NCBI GenBank assembly: GCA_034670145.1
Contig: JAXMOA010000013.1
Location: forward strand, 1 to 64,000
Direction of reading: 5' to 3'
DNA length: 64,000 nucleotides
Source of the DNA: HXMU1420-2 sp034670145
GTDB taxonomy: Bacteria > Pseudomonadota > Alphaproteobacteria > Rhodobacterales > Rhodobacteraceae
Shown: piece by piece, positions 7,655 through 16,618 of the stretch
Position numbering within the stretch: the stretch's first letter is position 1
Layout: each line of letters starts with the position of its first letter
Made by a program: the position numbers and the translations under genes
Notes under the pieces: model-generated
The model's database searches: none
The model's input: only the letters and a program-made list of their open reading frames with translations
What the model was told of the DNA's origin: nothing

Positions 7655-8407
7655 TCACTCGCCCTGCACCTGCGCCGGGAATTCGAACTGCGGCAGATGG
7701 CCAAAAGCCTCGCGCAGCGCCAGCCCCCAGCCGCTGGAGATCTGCTCCATATATGGATCGTCCTGCTGGATCCGAAACTGCGGCCCGTTCCTGAGGCTGT
7801 CGCGGCGATAGACATGCACATCCAGCGGCAGGCTGACCGAAAGATTCGCCTTGATCGTCGAGTCAAAGGAGACCAGCAACAGCTTGACCGCCTCTTCGAA
7901 GCTCATGTTCGGCTCATAGGCCCGCACAAGGATTGGTCGGCCGTATTTGGTTTCACCGATCTGGAAAAACGGCGTATCAAAACTCGCCTCGATAAAATTG
8001 CCCTCTGGATAGATCAGAAACAGGCGCGGTTCGCCCTCGCCGATCTGCCCGCCCAGAATCATGGTGGCATTAAAGGTGGAATCGGCCCGCTGCCCGGATT
8101 GAGCATGCGTGGCGATCACATCCTTGAGCGTCGCCCCGATCAGCTTGGCCACCTGAAACATCGACGCCGCCCGCAAGATGTCGGGGCTGCGCGCGTCCGG
8201 TTCCTTTCCGCGTTCCTCCAGCAGGCTGACCACCGCCTGGGTCGTGGCCAGGTTGCCGGCTGTCATCAAGGTGATGGACCGGTCGCCCGGAACCTCCCAG
8301 GTGACCATCTTGCGAAAGGTCGAGACATTGTCGACGCCCGAGTTGGTACGGGTGTCGGACATGAACACCATTCCTGCCTCTAGCATCAGGCCAACACAAT
8401 ACGTCAC
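7655..8407 (-). CDS. Anbu, proteasome-related peptidase
   Basis: 250 residues of the Ntn-hydrolase fold. The chain opens MTYCVG; removal of Met would expose Thr as the N-terminal nucleophile, with SDTRTN (Asp18) and FRKM (Lys33) in the positions of the proteasome Asp17/Lys33 pair. Anbu is the third bacterial relative of the 20S beta subunit besides HslV and the actinobacterial proteasome, and assembles into open helical rings. It is the last gene of a four-gene operon behind an ATP-grasp protein, an alpha-E protein and a transglutaminase-like protein, which is the usual Anbu neighbourhood. No HslU-like unfoldase is nearby. The natural substrate is not established; the neighbours suggest a ligated or tagged peptide. 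Confidence 0.93.
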   Translation of the reverse strand: MTYCVGLMLEAGMVFMSDTRTNSGVDNVSTFRKMVTWEVPGDRSITLMTAGNLATTQAVVSLLEERGKEPDARSPDILRAASMFQVAKLIGATLKDVIATHAQSGQRADSTFNATMILGGQIGEGEPRLFLIYPEGNFIEASFDTPFFQIGETKYGRPILVRAYEPNMSFEEAVKLLLVSFDSTIKANLSVSLPLDVHVYRRDSLRNGPQFRIQQDDPYMEQISSGWGLALREAFGHLPQFEFPAQVQGE

Positions 8408-8452
8408 GCGCGTTTCCTTCCCTTCCGAGCCTTGGAGTCGCTTTGAACCAGC

Positions 8453-9259
8453 CTATTGCTGGACCTGCAAGCTCACTTGTAAAGACTCGTGCCCGATACC
8501 CTGCCGAATTCCCAGAATCGGGGCCGCATCGGTGTAATCACGCCCGGTTGCGATCCGCACATAGCGGTCGTCAGGACAGATCCCGTTGGAGACGTCAAAG
8601 CTGACCCAGCCCAGCGCCTCGATCCAGACCGCGCACCAGGCGTGGCCGGCTTCCTGGTTGATGCCGCCATCCATCAGCAGATGGCCACTGATATAGCAGG
8701 CGGGATAGCCCAGGTGGCGGGTGACGGCGATCATGATATGGGCATGATCCTGACAGACGCCCTGCCCCGCGCTCAGCGCCACTTCGGCTGTGGTTTGACT
8801 GTCGGTCTGGCCGGTTTGATAGTCCACCGCCTCACCGATGGCATTGGAGATGGCGTGCATCCGGGCAATATCGTCCAGCCCTTCGGTTTCGCCACGCAGG
8901 CGCGCCGCGAGTTGGCGCACATTGTTGCCGGCTGCGGTCAAGGCGGTCGGTTCGCGAAACAGCCAGAGCGGCGCATAACCGGTATGGGGGCCCATCAGGC
9001 CGTTTTTGTCCTCGACCTCGACCAGCCCCTGACTGGTGATCTCGATCCGGGTCTGGCCCGGGTCGACCTTGACCAGCTCGGTCCGGTTTTCAAACGGATC
9101 ATCATAGGCCAGATGCGTGCGCCCGCCATCGACTGTCAGGCGCCAATCATGCACCGTCTGCCCCTGACCGCTGCGCGGGATCAGACGCAGCCGTTGCAGG
9201 GCATAATGCACCGGCGCGTCATATGTGTATGTGGTGACGTGGCTGATCGAGAGTTTCAT
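8453..9259 (-). CDS. Transglutaminase-like protein of the Anbu operon
   Basis: 268 residues: an N-terminal beta domain (residues 1-95, opening with ISHVTTYTYDAPVHYALQRL, typical of bacterial transglutaminase N-terminal domains) and a papain-like core. The catalytic triad is visible as Cys169 (GVCQDHAH), His206 (AGHAW) and Asp222 (SFDVSNG). Such proteins may cleave or transfer peptide amide bonds; there is no signal peptide, so it should act in the cytoplasm. It starts five bases after the alpha-E gene and is followed 45 bases later by Anbu, so the set is almost certainly co-transcribed. Confidence 0.9.
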   Translation of the reverse strand: MKLSISHVTTYTYDAPVHYALQRLRLIPRSGQGQTVHDWRLTVDGGRTHLAYDDPFENRTELVKVDPGQTRIEITSQGLVEVEDKNGLMGPHTGYAPLWLFREPTALTAAGNNVRQLAARLRGETEGLDDIARMHAISNAIGEAVDYQTGQTDSQTTAEVALSAGQGVCQDHAHIMIAVTRHLGYPACYISGHLLMDGGINQEAGHAWCAVWIEALGWVSFDVSNGICPDDRYVRIATGRDYTDAAPILGIRQGIGHESLQVSLQVQQ

Positions 9260-9264
9260 TCATC

Positions 9265-10203
9265 TTACCCGTAAAACCGGAAGTCCTCTTCGATCTTGGT
9301 CGACAGAGTTGTCATGTCGCCAATGAATCCCCGCAGGAATTCATGCAGACCGTTCTGGAAGATCCCGTCAATTGTGGTGTTGTTCATCCGATCCACGATC
9401 TCGACAGAGAAATCGTGGCTGGGCTGTCTGGCACCATATTCTTGTTCGAGCTGGTTCAGGTGGCTGCCGATCTGGCTCATACAGAAGGCCAGCGACCGTG
9501 GCAGGCGTTTGTCCAGGATCAGGAATTCTGTGATGCCACGCGGAGAAATCTCGCCCGCATTGAGCCAGCGAAAGGAACGTTCGGCAGAGACCGAGCGCAG
9601 GATCACCTCCCACTGGGTGTTGTCGACCCGCGATCCGACCGAGGCGGCAGAGGGCAGCAGGACGTAGTATTTCACATCCAGAATGCGCGACGTGTCATCG
9701 GCCCGCTCGATGAAAGTGCCCAGGCGGGAGAAGGAAAAGATGTCATTTCGCAGCATCGTGCCATGCAGCGCGCCCCGCACCACCGAGGTGCGATAGCGGA
9801 TCGCGGCCAGCGTGTCGTGCAGGCTGCGTTCGCTGACCGGGCGGGCCAGGGTCTGTTTCAGAGCCATCCAACATTCGTTGGTGGCCTCCCAGACCTCGCT
9901 GGACAGGGCCGTTCTGACCTGACGCGCATTGGACCGCGCGCTGTCGATATTGGCCATGACGCAGGACGGGTTGTCTTTGTCACGAAGCAGAAAATTGATG
10001 ACATTGGCCGCCGAGAAATCCTCGTATTTGGCGGCGTAGGCGTCGCTCATCCCGGCGGTGGCGACGATGGATTGCCATTCATTGGAATCCTGCGCCTGGG
10101 TGAGGGCCATGTACCAACCTGCTTCGAGCAGTCGTGCGGTGTTTTCAGCGCGTTCAAGATATCGGAACATCCAGAACAGGCCGCCTGCCGTTCTTCCCAG
10201 CAT
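9265..10203 (-). CDS. Alpha-E domain protein (DUF403)
   Basis: 312 residues, mostly helical, opening with MLGRTAGGLFWMFRYLERAENTA in outline, the hallmark of the alpha-E family. Conserved pieces include the ERA(E/D) motifs (LERAEN near the start and IERADD near residue 162), which give the family its name. The molecular role is unknown; the family occurs next to circularly permuted ATP-grasp proteins and transglutaminase-like proteins and has been proposed to be a partner of an amide-forming system. Spacing is six bases from the upstream gene and five to the downstream one. Confidence 0.9.
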   Translation of the reverse strand: MLGRTAGGLFWMFRYLERAENTARLLEAGWYMALTQAQDSNEWQSIVATAGMSDAYAAKYEDFSAANVINFLLRDKDNPSCVMANIDSARSNARQVRTALSSEVWEATNECWMALKQTLARPVSERSLHDTLAAIRYRTSVVRGALHGTMLRNDIFSFSRLGTFIERADDTSRILDVKYYVLLPSAASVGSRVDNTQWEVILRSVSAERSFRWLNAGEISPRGITEFLILDKRLPRSLAFCMSQIGSHLNQLEQEYGARQPSHDFSVEIVDRMNNTTIDGIFQNGLHEFLRGFIGDMTTLSTKIEEDFRFYG

Positions 10204-10209
10204 ATTGGT

Positions 10210-11640
10210 TTAATCCCCCAGCACCCAGGTGTCCTTGGTTCCGCCCCCTTGGGATGAATTCACCACCAGAGAGCCTTTCTTCAGCGCCACACGGGTCAAT
10301 CCGCCCGGCGTGATGTCTATACGGTTGGGCGAGACCAGCACAAAAGGGCGCAAGTCCACATGGCGCGGTGCCAGCCCGGTTTTGGCCAGGATCGGCACGG
10401 TCGACAATGCCAGCGTCGGCTGCGCGATGTAGTTGGCGGGTTTGGCGCGCAATTTGGCCTCGAAATCGGCGAGTTCGCGTTTGCTGGCAGCGGGGCCGAC
10501 CAACATGCCATAGCCACCAGAGCCATGCACCTCCTTGACGACAAGGTCGGCGAGATTGTCCAGCACATGCGCCAGCGCGTCAGGTTCAGAGCAGCGCCAG
10601 GTTGGCACGTTCTTGAGGATCGCCTGTTCGCCTGTGTAAAATTCGATGATGTCGGGCATGTAGGAATAGAGCGCCTTGTCATCGGCGATGCCGGTGCCCG
10701 GCGCGTTGGCCAGGGTGATATTGCCGGCCTGATAGACATCCATGATCCCCGGCACGCCCAGCAGGCTGTCGGGATTGAAGGTCATCGGATCCAGGTAGGC
10801 ATCATCGACCCGGCGATACAAAACGTCGATGGGTTTGTAGCCTTGGGTCGTGCGCATGGCCACATAGCCGTCTTCGATCTGCAAATCATTGCTTTCGACC
10901 AGCTCTGCGCCCATCTGATCGGCCAGGAACGCATGTTCGAAATAGGCCGAATTGTGGATCCCCGGCGTGAGCACGGCCAGCACCGGTTTTGCATTTGGCG
11001 ACCCTGAAGGCGCGCAATCGCTTAGAGAGCGGCGCAGCATTTGGGGATAGCTGCTCACCGGGCGGACCTTCATCCGCGAGAAGAGTTCCGGGAACATCTG
11101 CAACATGGTTTCGCGGTTTTCGAGCATGTAGGACACGCCGGATGGCGTTCTGACGTTGTCTTCGAGCACAAAGAATTCGTCTTCTCCGGTGCGCACCAGG
11201 TCCACCCCGACGATATGGGTGTATATGCCGCCTGGAGGGCTGACGCCGATCATTTCGGGGGCAAAAGCCTCGTTTCCGGCGATGATCTCTTTCGGGATGC
11301 GCCCGGCGCGCAGGATTTCCTGGCGGTGGTACAGGTCATGCAGGAATGCATTTATGGCCCGGACCCGTTGCTCGATCCCGCGTTCGAGGCGGGACCATTC
11401 ACGCGCGGCGATGATCCGGGGCACGATGTCGAAGGGGATGAGCCGTTCGTCGGCGTCATCCTGACCATAGACATTGAAGGTGATGCCGACCCGGCGGAAA
11501 AAGGCCTCGGCCTCTTCTGATTTGCGGCGCAGACGTTTGACATCGTCATTGGTGAACCAGTCAAAATAAATCTGATATGGATCGCGCACCTGATCGGAGC
11601 CGATCAGCATTTCGTCAAAATATTCGGTTGAACCTGTCAT
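10210..11640 (-). CDS. Circularly permuted type 2 ATP-grasp protein
   Basis: 476 residues, the first gene of the Anbu operon. It shows the permuted ATP-grasp arrangement: FFVLEDNVRTPSGVSYMLENRETM near residue 160 for metal and ATP binding, and KEVHGSGGYGMLVGP (about residues 360-375) as the lysine and glycine-rich lid. ATP-grasp enzymes activate a carboxylate as acyl phosphate and join it to an amine, so the likely product is an amide or peptide bond. The partner substrates are not known. Together with the transglutaminase-like protein and Anbu this suggests a build-and-cleave cycle acting on a peptide or peptide tag. That last step is inference. Confidence 0.9.
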   Translation of the reverse strand: MTGSTEYFDEMLIGSDQVRDPYQIYFDWFTNDDVKRLRRKSEEAEAFFRRVGITFNVYGQDDADERLIPFDIVPRIIAAREWSRLERGIEQRVRAINAFLHDLYHRQEILRAGRIPKEIIAGNEAFAPEMIGVSPPGGIYTHIVGVDLVRTGEDEFFVLEDNVRTPSGVSYMLENRETMLQMFPELFSRMKVRPVSSYPQMLRRSLSDCAPSGSPNAKPVLAVLTPGIHNSAYFEHAFLADQMGAELVESNDLQIEDGYVAMRTTQGYKPIDVLYRRVDDAYLDPMTFNPDSLLGVPGIMDVYQAGNITLANAPGTGIADDKALYSYMPDIIEFYTGEQAILKNVPTWRCSEPDALAHVLDNLADLVVKEVHGSGGYGMLVGPAASKRELADFEAKLRAKPANYIAQPTLALSTVPILAKTGLAPRHVDLRPFVLVSPNRIDITPGGLTRVALKKGSLVVNSSQGGGTKDTWVLGD

Positions 11641-11891
11641 ATTGGAATTGTTCCATTCCTTATTGTGCCGACAAGCAAATCAGTTCCTCCTGTTGGGCCC
11701 ACAGCCTGTGTCGCTGCGTGAGGCGCCCCATTTTTAAGCCGCGCCCTGGCAGGCCGCGTATTTCCTGGGCCAAAAAAGGCAAGCCGGGCCTTGTTCCGCC
11801 CGGAATAGTGCCGGTGCGATTGAAGCAGGAAATGCGGCAACGGAGCTGCATTCCGACCAGAATACAAGCGGTTGTTCAAAAAACCAGATAA

Positions 11892-11910
11892 AAGCGACGG
11901 CCCCGTTCGC
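11892..11910 (-). terminator. Probable terminator of the urt operon
   Basis: On the minus strand AGCGA-A-CGG pairs with CCG-TCGCT around a two-base loop, followed by TTTTATCTGGTTTTTT. It lies 9 bases past the urtE stop. The bulged stem makes it weaker than the other terminators in this window. Confidence 0.55.
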
Positions 11911-11918
11911 TGCACAGC

Positions 11919-12614
11919 TCAGACCGAGACCTTGGACAGGAGATCCTGTCGCGTGATCTCGTCCTTGGCGCCCGAAAATATGACAGAGCCGCGCTGGAGC
12001 ACGACGATGCGGTCGGCCAGGTCGTAGGCGAAGTCGAAATATTGTTCGACCAGGACGATGGCCATGGTGGACCGGGCGCGCAGGTCTTTGATCACCTCGC
12101 CGATTTGCTGGATGATGTTGGGCTGGATGCCTTCGGTTGGTTCGTCCAGCAAAAGCAGTTTGGGACGGGTGATCAGCGCGCGGGCGATGGCCAGCTGCTG
12201 TTGCTGGCCGCCCGACAAGTCACCGCCGCGCCGGTCCAGGAAATCACGCAGGATCGGGAACATCTGGAACACTTCGTCCGGGATCTGATGGTCACGCGAC
12301 GGCAGGCAGGAGAAACCGGTTTGCAGGTTTTCGCGCACGGTCAGCAGCGGAAAGATCTCGCGCCCTTGCGGGACCAGCCCGATTCCCTTGTGCGCCAGCG
12401 TGTGGCTGGGCAGCACGCCCAGATCCTCGCCATCCAGGACCACCTGCCCGCCAGAGCGCGGATGCGCCCCGGCAATGGCCCGGATCAGGCTGGTTTTGCC
12501 CACGCCGTTGGTGCCCATGACACAGGTCACCTGCCCGGTTTTCGCCTCGAGCGAGACCCCGTTGAGGATTTGCGAATGCCCGTAGTGCAGCGTGAGGTTA
12601 TTGACTGTCAGCAT
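11919..12614 (-). CDS. urtE: Urea ABC transporter ATP-binding protein UrtE
   Basis: 231 residues, one of the two ATPases of the urea importer. Walker A GTNGVGKT, signature LSGGQQQQLAIARAL and Walker B LLLLDEPTEG are all intact. The short length and LivF-like character (QGREIFPLLTVRENL, VEQYFDFAYDLADR) match UrtE rather than UrtD. It is the distal gene of urtABCDE, four bases after urtD, and works on the cytoplasmic face with UrtD to drive UrtBC. Pairing with the adjacent urease cluster supports urea as the substrate. Confidence 0.95.
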   Translation of the reverse strand: MLTVNNLTLHYGHSQILNGVSLEAKTGQVTCVMGTNGVGKTSLIRAIAGAHPRSGGQVVLDGEDLGVLPSHTLAHKGIGLVPQGREIFPLLTVRENLQTGFSCLPSRDHQIPDEVFQMFPILRDFLDRRGGDLSGGQQQQLAIARALITRPKLLLLDEPTEGIQPNIIQQIGEVIKDLRARSTMAIVLVEQYFDFAYDLADRIVVLQRGSVIFSGAKDEITRQDLLSKVSV

Positions 12615-12617
12615 GGT

Positions 12618-13358
12618 TCAGCGTCCCAGATATACATCAATCACCTGTTGGTTGGCGGTGACATGGTCCAGCGACCCTTCGGCGAGGACCGAGCCTTCGT
12701 GCAGCACGGTCACTTTGCAGTTCAGGCGGCGGACAAACTCCATGTCATGTTCAATGACCACGACGGCCTTGGTTTTGGCGGCCTCGACCAGCAGCGCGGT
12801 GGTATGTTCGCGCTCGGCCGGGGTCATGCCGGCGGCGGGTTCATCGACCAGCAGCAGGCGGGGTTCCTGGGCCAGCAACATGCCGATTTCCAGCCATTGT
12901 TTCTGCCCATGGCTCAGCTCGCCCGACTTGCGGGCCAGCTGGTCCAGAAGGCCGATCTCTTCGGCCAGTTTTTCGACCCGCTCCATATCGGTCGCAGATG
13001 GCCGGTAGAACAACACCTGCAGGGGGCTGCGGGGTTTTTGCAGGGCCATGGTCAGGTTTTCGCGCACGGATTGGTCTTCGAACACGGTGGGTTTCTGAAA
13101 CTTGCGACCGATGCCTTCGCGGGCGATGCGTGCCTCGGACATGCCGCGCAAGGAGACGCTGTTTTCGCCCCAGATGATTTTGCCTTCGTCCGGTTTGGTC
13201 TTGCCCGTCACGATATCCATGAAGGTGGTTTTGCCGGCGCCATTGGGCCCGATGATGGCGCGCATCTCGGCTGTGCCGATGGCAAAGCTGAGGTTGTTGA
13301 TCGCCTTGAACCCGTCAAAGGCGACCGAAACGCCGGATACTTCGAGGAGACGGCTCAT
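12618..13358 (-). CDS. urtD: Urea ABC transporter ATP-binding protein UrtD
   Basis: 246 residues. Walker A GPNGAGKTT, Walker B LLLVDEPAAGM and a signature with His in place of the usual second Gly (LSHGQKQWLEIGMLLAQ), which is characteristic of UrtD. ATG at 13356-13358 overlaps the urtC stop as ATGA, supporting this start; the frame runs further upstream but inside urtC. It is the second ATPase of the importer, LivG-like, and should pair with UrtE. Confidence 0.95.
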   Translation of the reverse strand: MSRLLEVSGVSVAFDGFKAINNLSFAIGTAEMRAIIGPNGAGKTTFMDIVTGKTKPDEGKIIWGENSVSLRGMSEARIAREGIGRKFQKPTVFEDQSVRENLTMALQKPRSPLQVLFYRPSATDMERVEKLAEEIGLLDQLARKSGELSHGQKQWLEIGMLLAQEPRLLLVDEPAAGMTPAEREHTTALLVEAAKTKAVVVIEHDMEFVRRLNCKVTVLHEGSVLAEGSLDHVTANQQVIDVYLGR

Positions 13359-14587
13359 TTCTCGGCCTCCGCTTCCTGGAGTGAACCTTTGTCCGGGCCG
13401 AGGTCGGCGCCGTGGCGGTCCGGGGGTCTGCGCCCGGTCCACAGGTCGATCAGGCCGCCGATGCCGCGCGGTGCGAACAATGTGACCAGAACAAAGCTGA
13501 GGCCGAGCAGGATGAGCCACCAATCCACCCATTGGATCGTGTAGAATCCAAGCGGAATATCAGGCGCCTGCCCGCCGGTGAACCAGCTGCTGACCAGGGA
13601 AACAAAGGCCGCGCCGATGACAGCCCCATAGAGCCGCCCTCGCCCGCCGATGGCGACCCAGACGGCCAGGTAGATGGATGCGATGGGCGCAATTTCGGCC
13701 GGATTGATGATGCCGGCCTGCGGGTAGTACAGCGCCCCCGCGACGCCGGACATCATGGCCGTGACGGTGAAGACAAAGAGTTTGTAGGTTTCCACCGGAT
13801 AGCCGAGGAAGCGCACCCGCGCCTCGTTATCGCGCACGCCACGGATGACCGAGCCGAATTTGCCCGATACGATCCAGGCGGCAAAGAGATAGCCCAGCGC
13901 CAGCGCCCCCGCAGAGGCCCACAGGAACCAGATCGAGACATCGTCCTGCGAGACCGCATCGAGGCCCGGCAGGTTTTGCAGCCCGGACAGGCCATTGTTG
14001 CCCCGCAGCCCGCTGTCGTTCTGGAACAGGTATAGCGCCAGGGCCAGGGTCATCGCCTGGGTCAGGATGGACAGGTAGACCCCCGTCACCCGCGAGCGGA
14101 ACGCCAGCCACCCGAACACCAGGGCCAGCACCCCCGGCACCAGAACGACCAGCGCCAGTTGCATCACCAGACTATCGGCAAAGGCCCAGACAACCGGAAA
14201 CTCACTGCTGCCGACGACGCCAAAAATCTGATTGCCGATGGCGTCGACAATTTCAGACTGTGTCGGGGGAATCGGGGCCTCGGCAAGGGAGGCCTCGACG
14301 ATATCGCGTGTGCGCTCGTACATGAGCCACATGCCAATCATATAGCCGCCTAGCCCGAAAAATGCAAAATGACCCAGGCTGAGGATACCGGTGTAGCCCC
14401 ACACCACATCCATGGCGACGGCGATCAGCGCCAGACACAGGGTTTTGCCCAGCGTCTTGACAAAGGAGGTCGAGATCAGCCCGGCGCCGGTGGCCTCGGA
14501 CATCAAGGTGACGCTGAGCGTGAACAGGCCCAGCACCGCCAGAAAGATCAGAACCGAGGGATTTTTGGACAGGAACCCTTGTTTCAT
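13355..14587 (-). CDS. urtC: Urea ABC transporter permease UrtC
   Basis: 410 residues, LivM-type permease with about ten membrane spans. The motif WGYTGILSLGHFAFFGLGGYMIG (near residue 65 onward, shortened here) and the coupling segment VIRGVRDNEARVRFLGYPVE are diagnostic for branched-chain amino acid/urea permeases. The C-terminal 30 residues are hydrophilic and charged. It begins three bases after urtB and overlaps urtD by four bases. With UrtB it forms the membrane channel for urea. Confidence 0.95.
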   Translation of the reverse strand: MKQGFLSKNPSVLIFLAVLGLFTLSVTLMSEATGAGLISTSFVKTLGKTLCLALIAVAMDVVWGYTGILSLGHFAFFGLGGYMIGMWLMYERTRDIVEASLAEAPIPPTQSEIVDAIGNQIFGVVGSSEFPVVWAFADSLVMQLALVVLVPGVLALVFGWLAFRSRVTGVYLSILTQAMTLALALYLFQNDSGLRGNNGLSGLQNLPGLDAVSQDDVSIWFLWASAGALALGYLFAAWIVSGKFGSVIRGVRDNEARVRFLGYPVETYKLFVFTVTAMMSGVAGALYYPQAGIINPAEIAPIASIYLAVWVAIGGRGRLYGAVIGAAFVSLVSSWFTGGQAPDIPLGFYTIQWVDWWLILLGLSFVLVTLFAPRGIGGLIDLWTGRRPPDRHGADLGPDKGSLQEAEAEK

Positions 14588-14590
14588 GGC

Positions 14591-16558
14591 TTAGTCCCCC
14601 GCCGCGCGGCCCTTGAGGGCGATGATCCCTCGGGGGCGGAATTGAATGAAGATGATGATGAAGACGATCATATAGGTCTGGGCGGCCAGGGTGTTGGAGG
14701 GGTTGAACCACTCGATACCCTTTTGGAAAAAGCCGATCATGGTGGCGCCCAGCAGGGTGCCCCAGATGTTGCCGACACCGCCGACCACAACGGTCATGAA
14801 GCTTTGCACGATGTAGTCCGAACCGAGTTCGGATGTGACCTTGGCATAGAGACCGATGGCGACGCCCGCGATACCGGCAATCCCGGATCCGAGGCCGAAT
14901 GTGAGCATGTTCACGCGGTCGGGGTTGATCCCCATCGAGGCCGCCATTTTGCGGTTCTGTGTGACGGCGCGGGTTTCAAGCCCCAGACGCGTGCGTTGCA
15001 TGATGAACAGGAAAATGGCGAGGAAAAGCAGCGCCAGGACAAAGATTGCGATCCGGATGTAAGAGATCGAAATGACGTCATTGATCACCCAGGCCCCATC
15101 CAGCCATCCCGGCGAGGTGAGCGGGCGGGCCTGGGTGCCAAAGATGTTCTTGGCCAGCTGTTGCAGGGCGATGGAGATCCCGAATGTGGCCAGCAGGGTT
15201 TCCAGCGGACGCGAATAGAGCCAGCGGATCACCAACCGCTCCATCGCAACCCCGGCGCCAAAGGTGATGGCAAAGGCCAGCGGCACGGCGAGGATGATGG
15301 ACAGCGTGTGGTTGGGCACGATCTGTTGCACCACATAGCCGGTATAGGCGCCCATCATGATGAATTCGCCATGGGCCATGTTGATGACCCCCATGACGCC
15401 AAAGGTGATGGCCAGGCCGATGGCGGCAAGGAAGTAGATCGAGGCGAGGGACAAGGCGTCCAGCCCCAGGTCAGCCGCCTGGCTGAGGCCGACGCGTGTC
15501 GAAATCGAGCGCAACGCAGCCTGGGCCGCGTCGGTCACGGCGGCTGAGGGCTCTTGGTAGATGGTCGCGAAAGTGTACCGCTTGAGCGCCGCGTCGACCT
15601 GAGGCTCGGTCACCAGGGGCGCCACCAGACCTGCCGCCGCGAGGGCGCTATAGGCCTGCGCGCGGGCGGTTTCGGTGTCGAGTTGATGCACGGGCACGCC
15701 GCCGACGGTGCCATCCTCGATATGTTCGGCCAGCGTCATGCGGATTTGGTCGCGGTCAATGTGGGCCGGTTCCAGACCGGCCTGAACCAGCATGCCATAG
15801 GCATCCGCGCGCGACAGATCGCCAGAGCCGGGCGTCAGCACCTGCGCCAGATTCAGATCGGATGGCACGGCCCCCTGAAACAGTTCCAGGTCCGTCGTCA
15901 GCAGTGGATTCAACGTGGCACGCACGTCCACGCCCAGATCGTGCGACACATATTGGATGGCCGCCACTCGCGTGGCTTCGTCGCTGTCATAGGCGATGGT
16001 GAGCAGCCGTTCGATCCGGGTCTTGCGGGCCTTGAGCGTTGCGTCCTGTTCGGTGTCGATAGAGGCACGCAGAGGCAGCAGCAGGCTGGCCTCGGGCGCG
16101 CGTTCGATGGCGATCAGCGCGTCCAGACGGCGGGCCGGATCCGGGTCCATCAATTGGAACTGGACCAGCGCGGTGGCCAGCATGGCGCGCACGCCGCTGT
16201 TGGGTTTGATCTGTTTGAGTTCGGATTTGGCGATCTCGCCCAGCTCGGCCCCGGTGTCGAAATCAAACAGCCGGTAGGTTTTCGCGTCGATCTTTTCCGC
16301 CCGGAAGAACAGCCCGTCGGATTTGCGTTGCCACATCTCCTTGGCTTGCCAGGCTTGCAGGACGTCCTGCGCCTGTTCCAATCCGCTGGAGGCAACCGCG
16401 TCGATGGCCGGGGCGATGGTCTTGCGCGAGCTTTTGACGATCAGCGCGGCCTGCTCTTGCAGGAGCGCCTGCACCGGTCCGGGTTGAGCCTCGCTCTGAG
16501 CTGTTGCTGCCAATGCAGATACCAGCAGCATCAGACCAGCCAGAAGTATTGATTTCAT
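14591..16558 (-). CDS. urtB: Urea ABC transporter permease UrtB with long N-terminal domain
   Basis: 655 residues, far longer than a LivH permease (about 300). A signal peptide (cleavage near ATAQS) is followed by some 330 soluble, helical, Ala-rich residues with HEAT-like character (repeats such as RRLDALIAIERAPEAS and EATRVAAIQYVSHDLG). Then comes the permease part, starting around AADLGLDALSLASIYFLAAIGL and including GVINMAHGEFIMMGAYTGY. An extra extracytoplasmic domain is known for UrtB; its job, perhaps docking UrtA, is not established. RBS GGGTGGGGC lies before the ATG. A stem-loop separates it from urtA. Confidence 0.93.
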   Translation of the reverse strand: MKSILLAGLMLLVSALAATAQSEAQPGPVQALLQEQAALIVKSSRKTIAPAIDAVASSGLEQAQDVLQAWQAKEMWQRKSDGLFFRAEKIDAKTYRLFDFDTGAELGEIAKSELKQIKPNSGVRAMLATALVQFQLMDPDPARRLDALIAIERAPEASLLLPLRASIDTEQDATLKARKTRIERLLTIAYDSDEATRVAAIQYVSHDLGVDVRATLNPLLTTDLELFQGAVPSDLNLAQVLTPGSGDLSRADAYGMLVQAGLEPAHIDRDQIRMTLAEHIEDGTVGGVPVHQLDTETARAQAYSALAAAGLVAPLVTEPQVDAALKRYTFATIYQEPSAAVTDAAQAALRSISTRVGLSQAADLGLDALSLASIYFLAAIGLAITFGVMGVINMAHGEFIMMGAYTGYVVQQIVPNHTLSIILAVPLAFAITFGAGVAMERLVIRWLYSRPLETLLATFGISIALQQLAKNIFGTQARPLTSPGWLDGAWVINDVISISYIRIAIFVLALLFLAIFLFIMQRTRLGLETRAVTQNRKMAASMGINPDRVNMLTFGLGSGIAGIAGVAIGLYAKVTSELGSDYIVQSFMTVVVGGVGNIWGTLLGATMIGFFQKGIEWFNPSNTLAAQTYMIVFIIIFIQFRPRGIIALKGRAAGD

Positions 16559-16582
16559 AGAAAAAGCCCCACCCAGGGAAAA

Positions 16583-16606
16583 CTGGCCGGGGGAAACCCC
16601 GGCCAG
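16583..16606 (-). terminator. Intercistronic stem-loop between urtA and urtB
   Basis: CTGGCCGGGG and CCCCGGCCAG form a perfect 10-bp stem around a four-base loop; in the transcript it is followed by TTTTCCC. It lies 12 bases after the urtA stop. A partial terminator or a 3' end protector here would let the binding protein be made in excess over the permeases, a common pattern in ABC importers. Full termination is unlikely since the only evident promoter region is upstream of urtA. Confidence 0.65.
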
Positions 16607-16618
16607 ATGTATTGCAGA

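Noticed and set aside
12042..13544. 500-codon plus-strand open frame opposite urtDE
   Set aside because: Antisense shadow of two clear ABC ATPase genes with low-complexity composition.
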